Shown one piece after another: positions 8,615 through 17,275 of a stretch of 60,622 nt of DNA (its first letter is position 1; each line of letters opens with the position of its first letter). The position numbers were made by a program, and so were the translations under genes. Source of the stretch: Methanobacteriota archaeon. GTDB lineage: Archaea > Thermoplasmatota > Poseidoniia > Poseidoniales > Poseidoniaceae. The notes under the pieces are model-generated. The model did no database searches and was not told the DNA's origin. It was given only the letters and a program-made list of their open reading frames with translations. The stretch spans positions 52,896 to 113,517 of the forward strand of contig PBGP02000004.1 in the NCBI GenBank assembly GCA_002720095.2, written 5' to 3'.

Positions 8615-11094
8615 TAATATACCTCAGACCAAGCAGAAAAATGAATTTCTAAATTGTTAGAATCATAGTCCATCCAAATCATTAAAAATAGTTTTTCATC
8701 GTAAAAATCAATATCAATATTAATCTCTGTTTCGTTTTCAGCAGTTATCAGTCTTTTCGATTCATCTAAATTAAGTTTCCATGGAATAACATCTCCATGA
8801 AATCTTGTTGAAATAGAAACATTTTCATTAATAGCGTATATTGTTATATTAAATTCTTCACTAAAATGATTTTCACAATTCGTGCAATTAATCAGGTCCC
8901 AAATAGGGATATGTCCCCAAATTATTTCTGATTCAGTTCCATTTACAAGGATTTGTGGACCTTGCTTAATTATATAATTGTCAGAATTAACAGGGTTTTC
9001 TCTGTCACATTTTTTTAGATAACCACTTTTTGGTAATTTTACGACAAGTGTTTTATTATCTAAATTTGGTAGAAATTTTCTTGAGTTGGAAGATGTCGCA
9101 TTCCAAACAAAATTTTCGGTATTTAGCATTAAAGGGTATGCAGTATTGTTTGAACATAATTCACTTAATGTTTCAGAAATTTCTAATTCACTATTTGAAA
9201 TAAATGGATAATAATTGGCATTTAAATCTGTAAAATTCCATCCATAATTTGGAGACAATAATAATTTATTTGTTTGAGCAGCTAGAAAATCAATTGAATA
9301 GTTGGTTCCATTGACTACGTAACTTATAGAGGGATTACTGATGTTCTTATTTTTAGACAACATGAATCCAGCTCCTCCAACCAAACAAAATCTTTGATTT
9401 CCAGTTTTTAAAGCGTTACTCGTCTCTTTATTTTTCCAATAATTGGAGATGTTAATTTGTATTTCATCACCATTATTGGTTAGGTTAGTACATATCTCGG
9501 GCTTTATCAAATCTTCATTAAATTCCCACCTAGGGATCAGAGACTGAATTTGAGTATCTGAGAGAAAAGTAATTTGGTGATATTCTTTTAAGCCTAGGTA
9601 ATCAAAGAGTAAAATTACTTCTACACTCTGATTCGGAGTAATATTATTGATGGATTTAAACATTATTTCAATAGAACTATGTGGATTAATTTCTATAACT
9701 TCACAATCTTCTATTAATTCATTTTGCGAACATTGCATGTCAAAATCAATTGTTTGAGCCGTTTCCATCCATGCCCTAATTTTAATTTCCTTAGGTAAAA
9801 GTGAAGGATTGCTAATTGAAAATTTTATTTCATTAGTATCGTTGAAAACATATAAATCATCTAATTCAATGTTAATCTCAGAGTCCCAATCTTCTACTGG
9901 TTCCAATGGCATTTTCGCTGGCAAAAGTAGTAAAAGGAAAATTATAAATATTGATGTAAAATTCTTTGATACACCATCATTTATAGATTTTGTTTCGTCT
10001 AAAATTATCGGTAGTTTTTGATCAGTTCCATAAGTAAATAATAACATTAAACCTCCAATTATGATAAATGTCCAAATAGAGCTTTGTTCTAGAAAACCGT
10101 AAGATAAACCAAGTATCAAAATTAGAACCATTAATGAAATCTGAGTGCCAACTTTAGACATTTCATCTAAACCTATTAACCCCGCTAATATTCTACCACC
10201 TGCAAGAGTTGGTAAAGGTAAAAGATTAATCCAGCCAATTAATGTCAAAGCTAGACCAGCTAGACCTAATGGATGTAACCAATAAAGTCCCATTCCATCA
10301 ATGTACTTTTCAGGGACTAAGGAGAATATTAGTTCGATAATCAAAGGTGGGTTTGTCTTGTATGGTTGAGAATTGAGTTGATCAATCATATTTGGAGTAA
10401 AAAATATTCCAAGAGATAGAAATAATGCACCAAAAATAAGAATTACAGCAGGACCACTTAAGCAGACACTGATCATTTTTTTTGTACTAGGCCAACATAT
10501 TGAATCTCTTCTTGGGTGACTTGGAATAGCTATAATTCCAAAAGGCCATATTGCTAATGGAATTGGAAATAATATTGGAATCATACCACCTATTCTGATA
10601 TCATTTTTCTTGGCAAGGTATATCTGCACAATATTTGAAATGAGTAATGTGCCTATGAGTGGAATAGCATAATATACAAATGATCTATATAGTGTTGTAT
10701 AGTTTGTTAATGATGTATCGGTTTGATGATTTGAAATCCATTCAATACCCATTCCCCATGCCGAGAAAAATGCTAGAATCCAAAAAAGTAAAAATTGTTT
10801 TCTTCCTAGTATAAATAAACCTTTAGGGACTGGAAGAATTTTCAAAACATATGGTTCTTCAGGGAAAATTTTTGCCATCCAATCAAGTTTTTTAAGATGC
10901 TTGTTCAGCTCAACTAATGAACCCGAAATGTCTTTATCTTCTAATGAATCAACTACCCAAGACGGCCAAATTCCGCTTAAAGACTCAAAAATATTGAAGT
11001 GTCTAGCTACAATTCTCTCTAGTAAATCTTTTTGACTCCATCTCTTTTTATGAGATTTGAGTTGAGAAATTGTAGTTTTATCTTCGACTCCCAC
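8614..11094 (-). CDS. Site-2-protease-like (M50) membrane protein lacking catalytic residues, with large extracytoplasmic domain
   Basis: The 826-residue product has a soluble N-terminal part (1-95), a polytopic core (about 98-395) and a long C-terminal domain rich in N-glycosylation-like NxT/S sites (about 400-826). The core aligns by eye to M50 site-2 proteases. A helix ending YLAKKNDIRIGGMIPI sits where HExxH-containing helices occur. It is followed by FGIIAIPSHPRRD, SGPAVILIFGALFLSLG and NLLPLPTLAGGRI. However, the zinc motif HExxH reads SNIVQ (153-157), and the third ligand, the Asp of the usual DGGR, is Ala 298. It is therefore likely an inactive relative that binds or regulates proteins, comparable in concept to plant EGY3. 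The start is GTG with GGTGAG upstream. It is coupled to the panE-like gene. Confidence 0.75.
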   Translation of the reverse strand: MGVEDKTTISQLKSHKKRWSQKDLLERIVARHFNIFESLSGIWPSWVVDSLEDKDISGSLVELNKHLKKLDWMAKIFPEEPYVLKILPVPKGLFILGRKQFLLFWILAFFSAWGMGIEWISNHQTDTSLTNYTTLYRSFVYYAIPLIGTLLISNIVQIYLAKKNDIRIGGMIPILFPIPLAIWPFGIIAIPSHPRRDSICWPSTKKMISVCLSGPAVILIFGALFLSLGIFFTPNMIDQLNSQPYKTNPPLIIELIFSLVPEKYIDGMGLYWLHPLGLAGLALTLIGWINLLPLPTLAGGRILAGLIGLDEMSKVGTQISLMVLILILGLSYGFLEQSSIWTFIIIGGLMLLFTYGTDQKLPIILDETKSINDGVSKNFTSIFIIFLLLLLPAKMPLEPVEDWDSEINIELDDLYVFNDTNEIKFSISNPSLLPKEIKIRAWMETAQTIDFDMQCSQNELIEDCEVIEINPHSSIEIMFKSINNITPNQSVEVILLFDYLGLKEYHQITFLSDTQIQSLIPRWEFNEDLIKPEICTNLTNNGDEIQINISNYWKNKETSNALKTGNQRFCLVGGAGFMLSKNKNISNPSISYVVNGTNYSIDFLAAQTNKLLLSPNYGWNFTDLNANYYPFISNSELEISETLSELCSNNTAYPLMLNTENFVWNATSSNSRKFLPNLDNKTLVVKLPKSGYLKKCDRENPVNSDNYIIKQGPQILVNGTESEIIWGHIPIWDLINCTNCENHFSEEFNITIYAINENVSISTRFHGDVIPWKLNLDESKRLITAENETEINIDIDFYDEKLFLMIWMDYDSNNLEIHFSAWSEVY

Positions 11095-11101
11095 TGGCTC
11101 A

Positions 11102-11124
11102 CCTAACTATCGCGAAATGTTAGG
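11102..11124 (-). promoter_or_regulatory. Small inverted repeat overlapping the ribosome binding site of the M50-like gene
   Basis: CCTAAC and GTTAGG form a 6-bp stem around an 11-base loop in the gap between atpD and the M50-like gene. On the minus strand the second arm runs into GGTGAG, the Shine-Dalgarno of the GTG start at 11094, so folding could hide it. It could also simply be a 3' end structure of the ATPase operon. Confidence 0.3.
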
Positions 11125-11149
11125 GTTGTATAAGGTCATTTCTGATTTG

Positions 11150-11767
11150 TTATTTATTCTTGAAACGCTTTAGTCTGAAAGTTTCTTCGCGCTCCATTTC
11201 TTCTAGACGTAATTGAATGAAATCTCTTGCTTCCTCCATTTCAGGAATCACTTTAAATTCTAGAGCATTAACTCTCCTCTTTGTAGATTCGATTTCTGCT
11301 AGCAGTCTTTTTAATGTTGCTTCCATTTCGGCTGCATTTACGACTTTTTCGATGAGTTTACCGTATGAGTCTGCAGCTTCATCGATATAAGGGCTAGATC
11401 CAATGAGTCCGATTCCTCTTTTCTCAATATCTACCCTTAAGTTGGTACCTTCGACAGATGGCACAACAACACCCATGATATTTCTCCTTTGGACTTCGAC
11501 TTCAGGATGAGTTGAACTTGCTAAAGCGGCACTTTTTACAGCCAAACCTCCTTCCACAGCACTAGCTAAATTTATCCTCTGAAGAGCGAGTTGATAAGTA
11601 TTGGATAATTCTTGCTTAGCATTAATCATTTCTGAAAGCAGAGTTCTGAATTCATGAAAAAGTCCGTCTCTTTTCATTTTTAATAATTTATAGCCATTCT
11701 GTGTTTGTTTAATTCTTCTTTTCAGATTAATAAGTTCTGAACGGGTTGGTTTAATGTCTAGAGCCAT
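11150..11767 (-). CDS. atpD: A-type ATP synthase subunit D
   Basis: This is the central rotor stalk subunit of the A1 head, 205 residues, normal length. It starts with the family pattern DIKPTRSELINLKRRI and continues as an antiparallel helical hairpin (about 1-75 and 125-200), the coiled-coil shaft inside the A3B3 ring. The middle part (80-125) is the short globular segment. It is the last gene of the nine-gene operon, 18 bases after atpB. A subunit G gene, found after D in some methanogens, is absent here. Confidence 0.95.
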   Translation of the reverse strand: MALDIKPTRSELINLKRRIKQTQNGYKLLKMKRDGLFHEFRTLLSEMINAKQELSNTYQLALQRINLASAVEGGLAVKSAALASSTHPEVEVQRRNIMGVVVPSVEGTNLRVDIEKRGIGLIGSSPYIDEAADSYGKLIEKVVNAAEMEATLKRLLAEIESTKRRVNALEFKVIPEMEEARDFIQLRLEEMEREETFRLKRFKNK

Positions 11768-11785
11768 AAAATCACCTAATTCAAC

Positions 11786-13165
11786 TTACTTTTTTTCGGT
11801 AGGGTGATATTTATCAATCCATTTTTGATCGAGTCTCACTAAATATTTCGTATTAATCGAGGAAAGTAATTCCCATGCTAAATCTAAAGTTCCCTCAATT
11901 GTTCTGTCTTCGTCTCTACTTTGTCTTAGGAATTTATTTTCGAATAAATCAGCGAATTTCAACATTTGTAAATCACGCTCATTGAGAGCATCTTCACCCA
12001 CAATAGCTACAAGTCCTCTTAATTCTCTTCCTTGGGCATATGCAGCATATAATTGATCAGAAACTGATTTATGGTCTTCTCTAGTTTTACCAGGTCCGAT
12101 TCCAGCATTCATTAGTCTTGATAATGATGGGAGTACATTAATTGGAGGATAGATACCCTTTTGATGTAATTCACGAGAAATAACAATTTGTCCTTCTGTT
12201 ATATATCCTGAAAGATCCGGAATTGGATGAGTAATATCGTCACCAGGCATTGTTAAAATCGGGAATTGAGTAATACTTCCTTCTTTTCCTTTTACTATAC
12301 CAGCTCTCTCATAAAGCATGGCTAAGTCTGTGTACATATATCCTGGATAACCACGTCTACCTGGAACTTCTTCTCTCGCAGCGCCTATTTGCCTTAATGA
12401 TTCACAGTAATTGGTCATGTCAGTGTAAATTACAAGAACGTGATAATCATGTTCGAATGCTAAATATTCTGCTGCAGTTAGTGCAAGTCTTGGAGTAATT
12501 AGTCTTTCAACTGCTGGATCATCCGCAAGATTAACGAATAAAACAGCGTTCTCTAACGCTCCAGTCCTTTCTAAATCATATCTGAAGAAATTATATTCTT
12601 CAGCTGTAATCCCCATTGCACAGAAAACTACAACAAAATCTTCATCACTGTCTTTCAATTTAGCTTGTCTAGCGATTTGTAATGCTATGTCATTATGAGG
12701 TAATCCTGAAGCACTAAAAATAGGTAATTTTTGACCCCTAACTAATGAAGTACATGAATCAATAGCACTAATTCCAGTTTGAATAAATTCTTCAGGACTT
12801 CTTCTACTGTATGGATTAATTGCAGCACCAATTATGTCCGCATTGTGTTCCGCTACAATATCTGGACCCCCATCTCTAGGTTTTCCAGCACCTGTAAGGA
12901 TTCTTCCAACAAGATCTTTACTTACTGGTAGTTTGAAAACATCACCCATAAATCTGATTCCTGTATCTAGATCAACTCCTGCAGTACCTTCGAAAACTTG
13001 TACTACAACCATTTCATCGCTTGTATCAAGTACTTGTCCATTTTTAGTACTCCCATCTGATAACCTTAGTGATACTATTTCACCAAATGATACTGGTTCT
13101 GTTTTATTCAAGAACACCAAAGGTCCTTTAACATCTGTAATTGTACGATATTCTTTTTCTGTCAT
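11786..13165 (-). CDS. atpB: A-type ATP synthase subunit B (non-catalytic)
   Basis: This is the regulatory nucleotide-binding subunit that alternates with A in the A3B3 ring; 459 residues, as expected. An N-terminal beta barrel (1-70) is followed by the RecA-like domain. The family sequences [25 protein letters not shown], split around residue 130, and the catalytic-interface segment [15 protein letters not shown] are present. The P-loop position lacks a functional GxxxxGKT, which marks it as B rather than A. The start ATG has GAGGTG upstream and lies 11 bases from the atpA stop. Confidence 0.96.
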   Translation of the reverse strand: MTEKEYRTITDVKGPLVFLNKTEPVSFGEIVSLRLSDGSTKNGQVLDTSDEMVVVQVFEGTAGVDLDTGIRFMGDVFKLPVSKDLVGRILTGAGKPRDGGPDIVAEHNADIIGAAINPYSRRSPEEFIQTGISAIDSCTSLVRGQKLPIFSASGLPHNDIALQIARQAKLKDSDEDFVVVFCAMGITAEEYNFFRYDLERTGALENAVLFVNLADDPAVERLITPRLALTAAEYLAFEHDYHVLVIYTDMTNYCESLRQIGAAREEVPGRRGYPGYMYTDLAMLYERAGIVKGKEGSITQFPILTMPGDDITHPIPDLSGYITEGQIVISRELHQKGIYPPINVLPSLSRLMNAGIGPGKTREDHKSVSDQLYAAYAQGRELRGLVAIVGEDALNERDLQMLKFADLFENKFLRQSRDEDRTIEGTLDLAWELLSSINTKYLVRLDQKWIDKYHPTEKK

Positions 13166-13176
13166 TTTAACACCTC

Positions 13177-14919
13177 TTAATTTTCAGCCTCCACAGCAGA
13201 ATTAATTTCTTTTTTCATTTCACCGACTAAATTGTCAATTTTTTCTAGGTAGCCTTGTTCAAATCTTGCCCTCATTAAATTTGTTCGACTTTCTACATTT
13301 ACCACGTCTTCTAGAGCAGCACCAGCAGCAATTGCCTTCTTGGCTTCAGATTGGAAAGTTAGTATTGCCACAGCCATTTTGTATTGTTGTTCAAGTGCAG
13401 AAAAAGTATCGACATCATGGAATGCATTTTGTTGCAAGAAGAATTCTCTTATCATTCTGGCAACCTCTAGGGTTAACTGTTGATCTACAGGTAGAGCATC
13501 TGAACCTACAAGCTGAACAATTTCTTGTAATTCAGCCTCAACCTGGAGTAAACTAGAAATTTCAGTTCTAATATCTGGGAAGTCTTGAGCTACATTATCT
13601 CTGTACCATTGATCCAAAGATGCAGGGTAGAGACTGTAAGAATTCAACCAATTAATCGAGGGAAAATGTCTTTGTCTAGCTAGCCCCGCATCCAATCCCC
13701 AGAAAACTTTTACAATTCTCAGTGTGCCTTGAGATACTGGTTCTGAAATATCACCGCCAGGGGGAGAAACAGCTCCGATTACAGTAACTGAACCGTCATC
13801 CCCAGACATTGTTTCGACACGTCCAGCACGTTCATAGAATTCGGCTAATCTACTTGAAAGATATGCAGGGTAACCTTCTTCTCCAGGCATTTCTTCTAAT
13901 CTGGAAGATATTTCACGCATTGCTTCTGCCCATCTGCTCGTAGAGTCGGCCATTAAAGCTACATCATATCCCATGTCTCTGAAATACTCAGCAATTGTAA
14001 TTCCTGTGTAAACCGAAGCTTCTCTCGCAGCTACAGGCATATTTGATGTGTTTGCAATCATAACAGTTCGATTCATTAACGGTTTCTCTGTATTAGGATC
14101 AATCAAATGAGGGAATTCCGAAAGTACTTCTGTCATCTCATTTCCTCTTTCACCACATCCAATATATACTACGATTTGTGCATCAGACCACTTTGCTAAT
14201 TGTTGTTGGGTAACTGTTTTTCCAGAGCCAAATGGACCAGGAATTCCAGCAGTTCCTCCTTTGGCTAATGGGAATAAGAAATCTAGAATCCTCTGACCAG
14301 TAACTAACGGTGTGTCTGGCGCGTATTTTTGTAAAAATGGTCTAGGAGTTCTGACAGGCCATTTTTGCATCATCTGAAGTTCTGTTCCGTCATCAAGTAT
14401 ACAAACAGTTTCAGTGACATTAAAGTCTCCTTGTTTAATTTCCCTTATTGTTCCTTCTTTATTAGGTGGAACCATAATTTTATGTTCGATTGTTTCGGTT
14501 TCTTGTACTATGCCTATAACTGATCCAGGTTCAACTACATCACCAACTTTCACAGTGGGATTAAATGTCCATTTTTTATCCATGACTATACCATCAGCAT
14601 CTACACCTCTGGTAATAAAAACACCCATCTTTTCTTCTAAAGCTTCAAGAGGTCTTTGGATACCATCATAAATTTGTGTTAATAAACCTGGCCCCAAGGC
14701 TACTGACAGCGTTTCTCCAGTATTTATGACTGGTTCACCAGGTCTAATTCCACTTGTTTCCTCATACACTTGAATGACACATTTATCACCATGTAATTCT
14801 ATTACTTCTCCCATTAAACCTTCATCCCCTACTCTTACAACATCAAACATTGCTGCTTTGATCCCGATTGCAGTTACTACAGGCCCCGATATTCGGTAAA
14901 TTTGTCCTTTATTACTCAT
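13177..14919 (-). CDS. atpA: A-type ATP synthase subunit A (catalytic)
   Basis: This is the catalytic subunit of the A1 head, about 580 residues. It has an N-terminal barrel, the non-homologous bulge domain (about 115-200) typical of A/V-type A subunits, and Walker A GPFGSGKT at about 228-235. After it come GERGNEM with the catalytic-site Glu and the [22 protein letters not shown] region, then a helical C-terminal domain. The frame can start five codons earlier at ATG 14934. MSNKGQ at 14919 is preferred because homologues begin here and the earlier ATG lies only 6 bases from the atpF stop. No intein interrupts the P-loop, although this is a known insertion site in other archaea. Confidence 0.96.
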   Translation of the reverse strand: MSNKGQIYRISGPVVTAIGIKAAMFDVVRVGDEGLMGEVIELHGDKCVIQVYEETSGIRPGEPVINTGETLSVALGPGLLTQIYDGIQRPLEALEEKMGVFITRGVDADGIVMDKKWTFNPTVKVGDVVEPGSVIGIVQETETIEHKIMVPPNKEGTIREIKQGDFNVTETVCILDDGTELQMMQKWPVRTPRPFLQKYAPDTPLVTGQRILDFLFPLAKGGTAGIPGPFGSGKTVTQQQLAKWSDAQIVVYIGCGERGNEMTEVLSEFPHLIDPNTEKPLMNRTVMIANTSNMPVAAREASVYTGITIAEYFRDMGYDVALMADSTSRWAEAMREISSRLEEMPGEEGYPAYLSSRLAEFYERAGRVETMSGDDGSVTVIGAVSPPGGDISEPVSQGTLRIVKVFWGLDAGLARQRHFPSINWLNSYSLYPASLDQWYRDNVAQDFPDIRTEISSLLQVEAELQEIVQLVGSDALPVDQQLTLEVARMIREFFLQQNAFHDVDTFSALEQQYKMAVAILTFQSEAKKAIAAGAALEDVVNVESRTNLMRARFEQGYLEKIDNLVGEMKKEINSAVEAEN

Positions 14920-14940
14920 TTTTTTCACTTCCATTTTTTA

Positions 14941-15240
14941 TTATTTCCAGAGATCGACTCCGATTGCTTTTCGTATTGATTCTCTAAGTGTGTTGTCTTC
15001 CTCTGTACCAATACCTAATACAGTTGGAGTAATGCTATTACTCAAGCGTATTCTAAGCCTTTCAGGTAATAGCAATAGTAGTTCCGAATTTACTACAACA
15101 ATACCAACACTTTTATCGTTAAGTAATTCTTTTAAGTACTCTGTACTTTCTTCAATTGAGTTTGTATTATATAATCTGTTGATTCCAGCAAGTTGAAATC
15201 CTAGTGTGAATTCTGGTTCACCAACTACAGCAATTTCCAT
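14941..15240 (-). CDS. atpF: A-type ATP synthase subunit F
   Basis: This small rotor subunit binds the D shaft; 99 residues from the ATG at 15240. It shows the Rossmann-like pattern of the family, with the start EIAVVGEPEFTLGFQLAGI and VGIVVVNSELL in the middle. The GTG at 15249 directly follows the atpC stop, but AGGTGG ahead of ATG 15240 gives better spacing. A conserved downstream element is the ILxxxxTPTVLGIG-like strand. It sits between atpC and atpA as in other euryarchaeal operons. Confidence 0.93.
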   Translation of the reverse strand: MEIAVVGEPEFTLGFQLAGINRLYNTNSIEESTEYLKELLNDKSVGIVVVNSELLLLLPERLRIRLSNSITPTVLGIGTEEDNTLRESIRKAIGVDLWK

Positions 15241-15249
15241 TTTTTCCAC

Positions 15250-16317
15250 CTATGCTCCTATGTGATTGTCAATTAAATCTTTATCTAATCCTACCGAAAG
15301 TCCTCTGACAATCATCCTTAGATCCCTAACTTCTTGCCTCATGAGTGCCAAGTAATGCACTACGGGTAGTGCAGAAACAGGAGATAAGTAACTCATTTTT
15401 TCTAGAATACGAAATGTTCTTTTGTTGAGAAACATCATAATCGGATCTAATGACTTAATTTCTTTAGATTCTTGAACTACTTTTTCAAACTCGGTGATTT
15501 CAAAACTTTTATTTCTCCTTAACACTTCTATAATTCCATCTTCATCCATAGTGGATAAGCTTTTTAGGGTTTTAAAGTTGAATATTTTCCCATCAGCTAA
15601 GAATAATTTTTCAATGAGTTCAGATGATAGACCTTGTCTCTTTCCTTCAAAAAACTTCATAATGTTATTGTGATCGATTTCGGTTTGTAAAAATCTCTTC
15701 AACAAGATATTTGCAATATTTTGGCCTTTGAGAGACGCAATGGATTCTCTATAGTAATGTCTATCTAGAGAGTCTTCGTAGTCAGCCAATGTCGAATCAG
15801 TTCCTAATGATGATATTGCCTTGCCCCAAGGTTTACTTTTGAGTGCGGCAGCGACTTCAGTTAAGTTTTCGGAATTTCTCACAATGTCCAACCAGTTGAT
15901 ATTCCATTCATTTTCTTCTGGAAGAATGTCTTTAGCTAAATCTTCAGCTGAAACATTGTTTTCTACAGCTCTTAGTACTACTTTAGTGTTGAAATATGAA
16001 AACCTGTTAGCATACACTTCTACCTGAGTTAGCAAATTTCCCTTACAGAATCCCATTACTTCATTAATTTCCCTAGATAGTCTATGAGTTAGTGCCATTT
16101 CTAACAAATCACTTCCCTTAAATTTTGTAGAATACAGATCAATTTCATTTCTGTATCCTCTGTCGGCTACACTAGATGCTAGCTGATCTGGAGATTGTTG
16201 AATTAGTTGCCTTAGTTGGGTTCTATCCAACAACTTCCCTCTTCTAGATTTACATCGTGCAGAAGCATTGGGGGCATTAGATTTACTACCTCCCAATTTT
16301 GAACTTGCTAAACTCAT
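15250..16317 (-). CDS. atpC: A-type ATP synthase subunit C
   Basis: This subunit caps the membrane K ring and docks the rotor shaft (V-type d subunit family); 355 residues, usual length. It is almost entirely helical, with the repeated pattern of three internally similar helical modules and the family motif LDRHYY near 185. A basic N-terminal extension of about 25 residues (SARCKSRRGKLLDR) precedes the first module. It lies within the operon between E and F with gaps of 8 and about 9 bases. Confidence 0.92.
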   Translation of the reverse strand: MSLASSKLGGSKSNAPNASARCKSRRGKLLDRTQLRQLIQQSPDQLASSVADRGYRNEIDLYSTKFKGSDLLEMALTHRLSREINEVMGFCKGNLLTQVEVYANRFSYFNTKVVLRAVENNVSAEDLAKDILPEENEWNINWLDIVRNSENLTEVAAALKSKPWGKAISSLGTDSTLADYEDSLDRHYYRESIASLKGQNIANILLKRFLQTEIDHNNIMKFFEGKRQGLSSELIEKLFLADGKIFNFKTLKSLSTMDEDGIIEVLRRNKSFEITEFEKVVQESKEIKSLDPIMMFLNKRTFRILEKMSYLSPVSALPVVHYLALMRQEVRDLRMIVRGLSVGLDKDLIDNHIGA

Positions 16318-16325
16318 AAAATCAC

Positions 16326-16889
16326 CTAATCAAATAAAATTTTACTTACATTCTGTATGTTCTCATTCCAGCAAGAGTCTAATCTAGAATCAAACCTGTA
16401 ATCCAAACTAATTGATCCATCAGGGCTTTCAAGAATGAATCCACCCAATCCTTCAACGTCATCTCCAACTTTGAAACTAGATTCCACTTTGGAAAGAACA
16501 CTTCTGTCAATATTCACAGGCTTCATGATCATTCCTTTGTTCTCTTTAGTATCAGCTTCTTTCACTATAGATTCTAACAGTGCCTTCCTACCATTTAATT
16601 TTCCTGACCCTACAAGTTCTCTGATTGATTTCCAAGTAGAGTCTAATTCACTTCTTTTAGCAATTAGCACTTTCTTTTGATTAGCTTGTTTGGCAGAAGC
16701 AACTATTTCGACTGCTAGTTGGGACACCTCTTTGTTAATTCTGTCCATAACATCGTTTTCCATAGTTTTGGCTTCATTTTTTGCTGAATCAATTATCTCC
16801 TTAGCTTGGTCTTTAGCATCATTGATGACTATCTCAGCTTCAGCCTTGGCAGCAGAATCAATTTTTTCTGCTAATTTTTCTAATGACAT
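16326..16889 (-). CDS. atpE: A-type ATP synthase subunit E
   Basis: This peripheral stalk subunit forms a coiled coil with H and contacts the top of A3B3; 187 residues. An N-terminal Ala/Lys/Glu-rich helix (1-85) is followed by a mixed C-terminal domain with GGFILESPDGSISLDYRFDS, the typical E-subunit signature. The start at 16889 (MSLEKLAEK) is supported by a strong AGGAGG seven bases upstream. The longer frame to 16913 would translate through that site. Confidence 0.93.
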   Translation of the reverse strand: MSLEKLAEKIDSAAKAEAEIVINDAKDQAKEIIDSAKNEAKTMENDVMDRINKEVSQLAVEIVASAKQANQKKVLIAKRSELDSTWKSIRELVGSGKLNGRKALLESIVKEADTKENKGMIMKPVNIDRSVLSKVESSFKVGDDVEGLGGFILESPDGSISLDYRFDSRLDSCWNENIQNVSKILFD

Positions 16890-16913
16890 ACAGCATAACC
16901 TCCTTATTCTCAT

Positions 16914-17225
16914 CTAGAAAAATAATGGTAATAAACCAAGAATAACAATTGATTCAGGTAGTGCAGTAAATATAATTGCAGCACCAAATTTGCTGTCATC
17001 TTCAGCTAACATTCCTACTGCTGCTGCACCAATATTTGCTTGAGAGTATCCTGCTCCAAATGCAGCTAATCCTACTGCAATTCCAGCACCAAGGCCTTTC
17101 CAAGCATTAACAGTACTTTCGTTGTCGGCAGCTTCGGTTTGCGCAGTTGCAATACCGGCTATTGCACTAGCAATCATTAATACCGCCATTATTCTTATTC
17201 CATTTTTCATTACATTCATTTTCAT
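16914..17225 (-). CDS. atpK: A-type ATP synthase subunit K (proteolipid c ring) with signal-peptide-like N-terminus
   Basis: This forms the membrane rotor ring that carries the coupling ion. The product is 103 residues: a basic, hydrophobic signal-like segment (1-28, ending AGIATA before Q29), a short polar stretch and one helical hairpin. Helix 1 contains glycine-rich GLGAGIAVGLAAFGAGYSQ with Gln 62. Helix 2 contains the ion-binding Glu 91 in ALPES, followed by Ser 92. Gln plus Glu-Ser resembles the ligand set of Na+-binding c subunits, but assignment of the ion is inference. The start ATG has GGAGGA upstream. A ring made of single hairpins is expected. Confidence 0.94.
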   Translation of the reverse strand: MKMNVMKNGIRIMAVLMIASAIAGIATAQTEAADNESTVNAWKGLGAGIAVGLAAFGAGYSQANIGAAAVGMLAEDDSKFGAAIIFTALPESIVILGLLPLFF

Positions 17226-17275
17226 GTTTTTTCCTCCTTTTTGTTCAGATATATTATTCTGGACTGTAATAGTAA

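Noticed and set aside
13177-14919. Possible intein or other insertion in atpA
   Set aside because: The P-loop region is continuous and the length is normal.
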